A stretch of 64,000 nt of DNA from Streptomyces sp. T12 (GTDB lineage Bacteria > Actinomycetota > Actinomycetes > Streptomycetales > Streptomycetaceae). The stretch is taken from contig NZ_CP117866.1 in NCBI RefSeq assembly GCF_028736035.1, forward strand, positions 4,650,001 through 4,714,000, read 5' to 3'. How positions within the stretch are numbered: the stretch's first letter is position 1; every line of letters begins with the position of its first letter. Shown here in pieces: positions 61,012-64,000 of the stretch. The translations under genes were made by a program, and so were the position numbers. The notes under the pieces are model-generated. The model ran no database searches. It was not told the DNA's origin and saw nothing but the letters and a program-made list of their open reading frames with translations.

Positions 61012-62852
61012 TGGTCCTCCTCCACGACGGCTAGCAGTGCGCCGACCTCCACCTGCCGGCCGGGCACGGCGTGCAAGGCGCTCAGCGTCCCTGAGACGGG
61101 CGCTGCGATCTTGTGCTGCATCTTCATCGCCTCCAGCCACAGCAGGGGCTCTCCGGCCCGTACGGCCGCCCCTACGGTCAGGCCGTCGGCGACGCGGACG
61201 ACTGTCCCCGGCATGGGCGCGAGGAGGGACCCGGGGGTGTGCTGTGTGGCCGGGTCCGGGAAACGGGGCAGCGCGGTGAGGCGCGTGGCGTTGACGTGGA
61301 TCTCGTCGCCGTACCTGGCGACGTCGAACTTCCTTCGTACGCCGTCCACTTCGAGTACGACCTCACGGGCGTCCGCGTGTACGACCCGGACCCCGTCGGC
61401 CTCAAGGCCCTCCCGCGTGTGCCGGTAAGGGACCTCGTGCTCCTGCCCTGCCATCGCGTAGCGCTTGGTCTGGGGCTGGGACGGCACGTTGCGCCAGCCG
61501 CCGAAGCGGGAGCGGCCGTGGGCGTCGGACAGGGCCGCGGCCAGGGGGGCGTGCGGGTCGGGGGTCGGCTCGGTCAGGTCGGTCAGGTGGCGGTCGTAGA
61601 AGCCCGTGTCCATGCGGGCGGTCGTGAACTCCTCGTGGCGCAGTGAGCGGACCAGGAGGTCGCGGTTGGTGAGCGGGCCGTGGATCGTCGCCTGTTCCAG
61701 GGCGCCGGCGAGCTTGCGGATCGCGCCCGCGCGCGTGGGGGCGTGGGCGACGAGCTTGGCGAGCATGGGGTCGTAGTGGACGCCGATCTCGTCGCCGTCG
61801 GTGAAGCCGGTGTCCAGCCGGACGTGCTCGGGCACGGCGAAACGGTGCAGGGTGCCGGTCTGCGGGGCCCAGTCGTGGGCCGGGTCCTCGGCGTAGAGGC
61901 GTGCCTCGACGGCGTGGCCACGCGCGCGTGGGGGCTCGGCTTCGAGGGCGTGGCCCTCGGCCACCTGGATCTGGAGGGCGACCAGGTCGATGCCGTGCAC
62001 GGTTTCCGTCACGGGGTGTTCGACCTGGAGGCGGGTGTTCATCTCCAGGAAGTGGGGCTTGCCGTCGGCGACGAGGAACTCGACCGTGCCGGCACCCACG
62101 TAGTCCACAGCACGCGCGGCGCGTACGGACAGCGCGCGCAACTCCTCTGCGAGCTCCGCGGACAGTCCGGGCGCCGGGGCCTCCTCGATGACCTTCTGGT
62201 GGCGGCGCTGGAGGGAGCAGTCGCGGGTGCCGAGGGCCCAGACCGTGCCGTGTGTGTCGGCGAGGATCTGCACCTCGACGTGGCGGCCGTTCTCGACGTA
62301 CGGCTCGACGAACACCTCACCGTCGCCGAAGGCGCTCGCGGCCTCGGTGCGCGCGCTCTCCAGGGCGGCGGTCAGCTCCTCCAGACGGCGCACGACACGC
62401 ATTCCGCGCCCGCCGCCGCCCGCGGCCGCCTTCACCAGCACCGGCAGGTCGGCCTCGGTCACCTCGCCCAGGGGGGCCAGACCCATCATCTGTTTGGCCC
62501 GTGTCTTGGACGCCATCGCCTCGATCGCCTCCGGCGGCGGGCCGATCCAGACGAGCCCCGCGTCGAGGACGGCGCGCGCGAAGTCGGCGTTCTCGGAGAG
62601 GAAGCCGTAGCCGGGGTGCACGGCGTCCGCGCCGGAGGCCACGGCCGCCTTCACGATCAGGTCGCCGTCCAGGTACGTGGCGGAGGGCGCCGCCCCCGGC
62701 AGCCGTACCGCCGTGTCGGCCACGCGCGTGTGGAGGGCGTTCTCGTCGGCGTCCGAGTGCACGGCGACCGTCCGGATTCCCCACTCACGGCAGGTGCGGA
62801 AGATTCGGCAGGCGATCTCGCCCCGGTTCGCCACCAGAACAGAAGTAATCAT
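61008..62852 (-). CDS. Acyl-CoA carboxylase biotin carboxylase/BCCP subunit
   Basis: A 614-residue fusion of biotin carboxylase (LVANRGEIACRIFRTCREWG, ATP-grasp VLVKAAAGGGGRGMRVVRRL, FLEMNTRLQVEHPVTE) and a C-terminal biotinyl domain (EAMKMQHK, biotin on K577). The loop after SKTRAKQMM is shorter than I expect for the family. ATP and bicarbonate carboxylate the biotin, which the downstream partner transfers to an acyl-CoA. Four bases separate it from the carboxyltransferase gene. MCC/GCC-type organisation. Confidence 0.92.
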   Translation of the reverse strand: MITSVLVANRGEIACRIFRTCREWGIRTVAVHSDADENALHTRVADTAVRLPGAAPSATYLDGDLIVKAAVASGADAVHPGYGFLSENADFARAVLDAGLVWIGPPPEAIEAMASKTRAKQMMGLAPLGEVTEADLPVLVKAAAGGGGRGMRVVRRLEELTAALESARTEAASAFGDGEVFVEPYVENGRHVEVQILADTHGTVWALGTRDCSLQRRHQKVIEEAPAPGLSAELAEELRALSVRAARAVDYVGAGTVEFLVADGKPHFLEMNTRLQVEHPVTETVHGIDLVALQIQVAEGHALEAEPPRARGHAVEARLYAEDPAHDWAPQTGTLHRFAVPEHVRLDTGFTDGDEIGVHYDPMLAKLVAHAPTRAGAIRKLAGALEQATIHGPLTNRDLLVRSLRHEEFTTARMDTGFYDRHLTDLTEPTPDPHAPLAAALSDAHGRSRFGGWRNVPSQPQTKRYAMAGQEHEVPYRHTREGLEADGVRVVHADAREVVLEVDGVRRKFDVARYGDEIHVNATRLTALPRFPDPATQHTPGSLLAPMPGTVVRVADGLTVGAAVRAGEPLLWLEAMKMQHKIAAPVSGTLSALHAVPGRQVEVGALLAVVEEDQ

Positions 62853-62856
62853 TGCC

Positions 62857-64000
62857 TCACATCCGGAAGACGCCGAAGCCACCGCGCGCGCCCTCGTAGG
62901 GCGCGGTGTGGATGGCGGACAGACACATACCGAGGACGGTTCGGGTGTCGCGCGGATCTATGACGCCGTCGTCGTACAGCCGCCCCGACAGAAACATCGG
63001 CAGCGACTCCGACTCGATCTGCCGCTCCACCATGGCGCGCAGCGCGGCGTCCCCCTCCTCGTCGTACGGCTGTCCCTTGGCGGCCGCCGACTGCCGGGCC
63101 ACGATCGAGAGCACGCCGGCGAGCTGCTGGGGGCCCATGACGGCCGACTTGGCGCTGGGCCAGGCGAAGAGGAAGCGGGGGTCGTAGGCGCGGCCGCACA
63201 TGCCGTAGTGGCCGGCGCCGTAGGACGCCCCCATGAGGACGGAGAGGTGCGGCACGCGGCTGTTGCTGACCGCGTTGATCATCATGGCGCCGTGCTTGAT
63301 GATGCCGCCCTGCTCGTACTGGCTGCCCACCATGTAGCCGGTGGTGTTGTGCAGGAACAGCAGCGGGATGTCGCGCTGGTTGGCGAGCTGGATGAACTGG
63401 GCGGCCTTCTGCGACTCCTCGCTGAACAGGACCCCTTGGGCGTTCGCCAGCACGCCGATCGGATAGCCATGGAGGGCCGCCCAGCCGGTGGTCAGGCTCG
63501 TTCCGTACATCGGCTTGAACTCGTCGAAGTCCGAGGCGTCGACGATGCGGGCGATGACCTCGCGCGGGTCGAAGGGGGTCTTGAGGTCGCCGGGGACGAT
63601 GCCGAGGAGTTCGTCGGCGGAGTACTTGGGGGGTTCGGCGGGGCCCGGATCGCCGTACGCCTTGCGGTGGTTGAGGCGGGCGACCACCCGGCGTGCCTGC
63701 CGCAACGCGTCCGGCTCGTCGACCGCGAAGTAGTCGGCGAGACCCGACACGCGCGCGTGCATCTCCGCGCCGCCCAGCGACTCGTCGTCGCTCTCCTCGC
63801 CGGTCGCCATCTTCACCAGGGGCGGACCGCCGAGGAACACCTTGGCGCGCTCCTTGACCATGATCACGTGGTCGGACATGCCGGGGACGTACGCGCCGCC
63901 TGCGGTCGAGTTGCCGAAGACGACCGCGACGGTGGGGATCCCGGCCGCCGACAGCCGTGTCAGGTCCCGGAAGATGGCGCCTCCGGGGATGAAGATCTCC
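62857..64000 (-). CDS. Acyl-CoA carboxyltransferase subunit (5' end outside window)
   Basis: The last 380 codons are present; the frame stays open to the right edge, with [20 protein letters not shown] at the cut. Crotonase-like carboxyltransferase halves are seen in [20 protein letters not shown] and [40 protein letters not shown] and [17 protein letters not shown]. Related to 3-methylcrotonyl- and geranyl-CoA carboxylase beta subunits. First gene seen of the operon ending in the TetR regulator. Confidence 0.92.
   Translation of the reverse strand, partial: EIFIPGGAIFRDLTRLSAAGIPTVAVVFGNSTAGGAYVPGMSDHVIMVKERAKVFLGGPPLVKMATGEESDDESLGGAEMHARVSGLADYFAVDEPDALRQARRVVARLNHRKAYGDPGPAEPPKYSADELLGIVPGDLKTPFDPREVIARIVDASDFDEFKPMYGTSLTTGWAALHGYPIGVLANAQGVLFSEESQKAAQFIQLANQRDIPLLFLHNTTGYMVGSQYEQGGIIKHGAMMINAVSNSRVPHLSVLMGASYGAGHYGMCGRAYDPRFLFAWPSAKSAVMGPQQLAGVLSIVARQSAAAKGQPYDEEGDAALRAMVERQIESESLPMFLSGRLYDDGVIDPRDTRTVLGMCLSAIHTAPYEGARGGFGVFRM

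Overview
The window reads as a chromosomal segment of a Streptomyces or close relative. It is very GC-rich and densely coded, with frequent GTG starts and ATGA/GTGA gene overlaps. Typical families are present: a DmdR1-type iron regulator, an SCO4402-family protein, a DrrAB-like exporter with a DUF4097 protein, an RsbW-like ATPase, and a zinc-finger/MDMPI anti-sigma factor. From about 31.8 kb to the right edge, gene content and order resemble, from memory, the reversed Streptomyces coelicolor SCO4380-SCO4411 region. No tRNA, rRNA or CRISPR array was seen.

Left part (0-31.8 kb, accessory and catabolic). The window opens in a small peptide-maturation locus: a radical SAM enzyme, a 45-residue likely precursor peptide and an APH-fold kinase-like protein. 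A DUF35/DoxX pair, a secreted tannase-like hydrolase and a MarR-like/DUF4097/ABC exporter cassette follow. Next come a flavin monooxygenase, an NmrA/HxlR pair, a decayed copy of the monooxygenase 3' end, and an amine oxidase. From 13.5 to 31.8 kb lie CoA-dependent catabolic genes: two acyl-CoA ligases, a crotonase, three acyl-CoA dehydrogenases (two forming a likely heteromeric pair), an alcohol dehydrogenase, an SDR, a cyclase-family hydrolase and a flavin reductase, interleaved with transporters and regulators. Most of their promoters, and that of the DoxX/DUF35 pair, share one 17-bp palindrome (TCTGAC-N5-GTCAGA). I read this as one regulon whose regulator is not evident in the window.

Middle part (31.8-51 kb, conserved core). 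EF-hand protein, STAS antagonist, ECF sigma with anti-sigma factor, purU, SCO4402-family protein, a solute-binding lipoprotein, a proline-rich membrane protein, a TPR regulator, a primase-polymerase-like protein, an ABC-2 exporter, an alpha/beta hydrolase lacking its usual serine, dmdR1, a SIS protein, a PAS/GAF sensor, GNAT and RidA.

At 51.1-53.0 kb an IscB element interrupts the core. It has an intact RNA-guided nuclease gene preceded by about 350 bases of consecutive hairpins, the position and form expected of an omega RNA. No transposase lies beside it.

Right end (53.1-64 kb). pdxH, a CitA-like citrate synthase and a Ser/Thr kinase precede a tightly coupled operon read leftward from the right edge: carboxyltransferase (cut by the window), biotin carboxylase/BCCP, acyl-CoA dehydrogenase, cinnamate/coumarate-CoA ligase, crotonase and TetR regulator.

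Short tandem arrays (periods 29, 13, 15, 11 and 19 bp) are concentrated between 8.7 and 22.5 kb.
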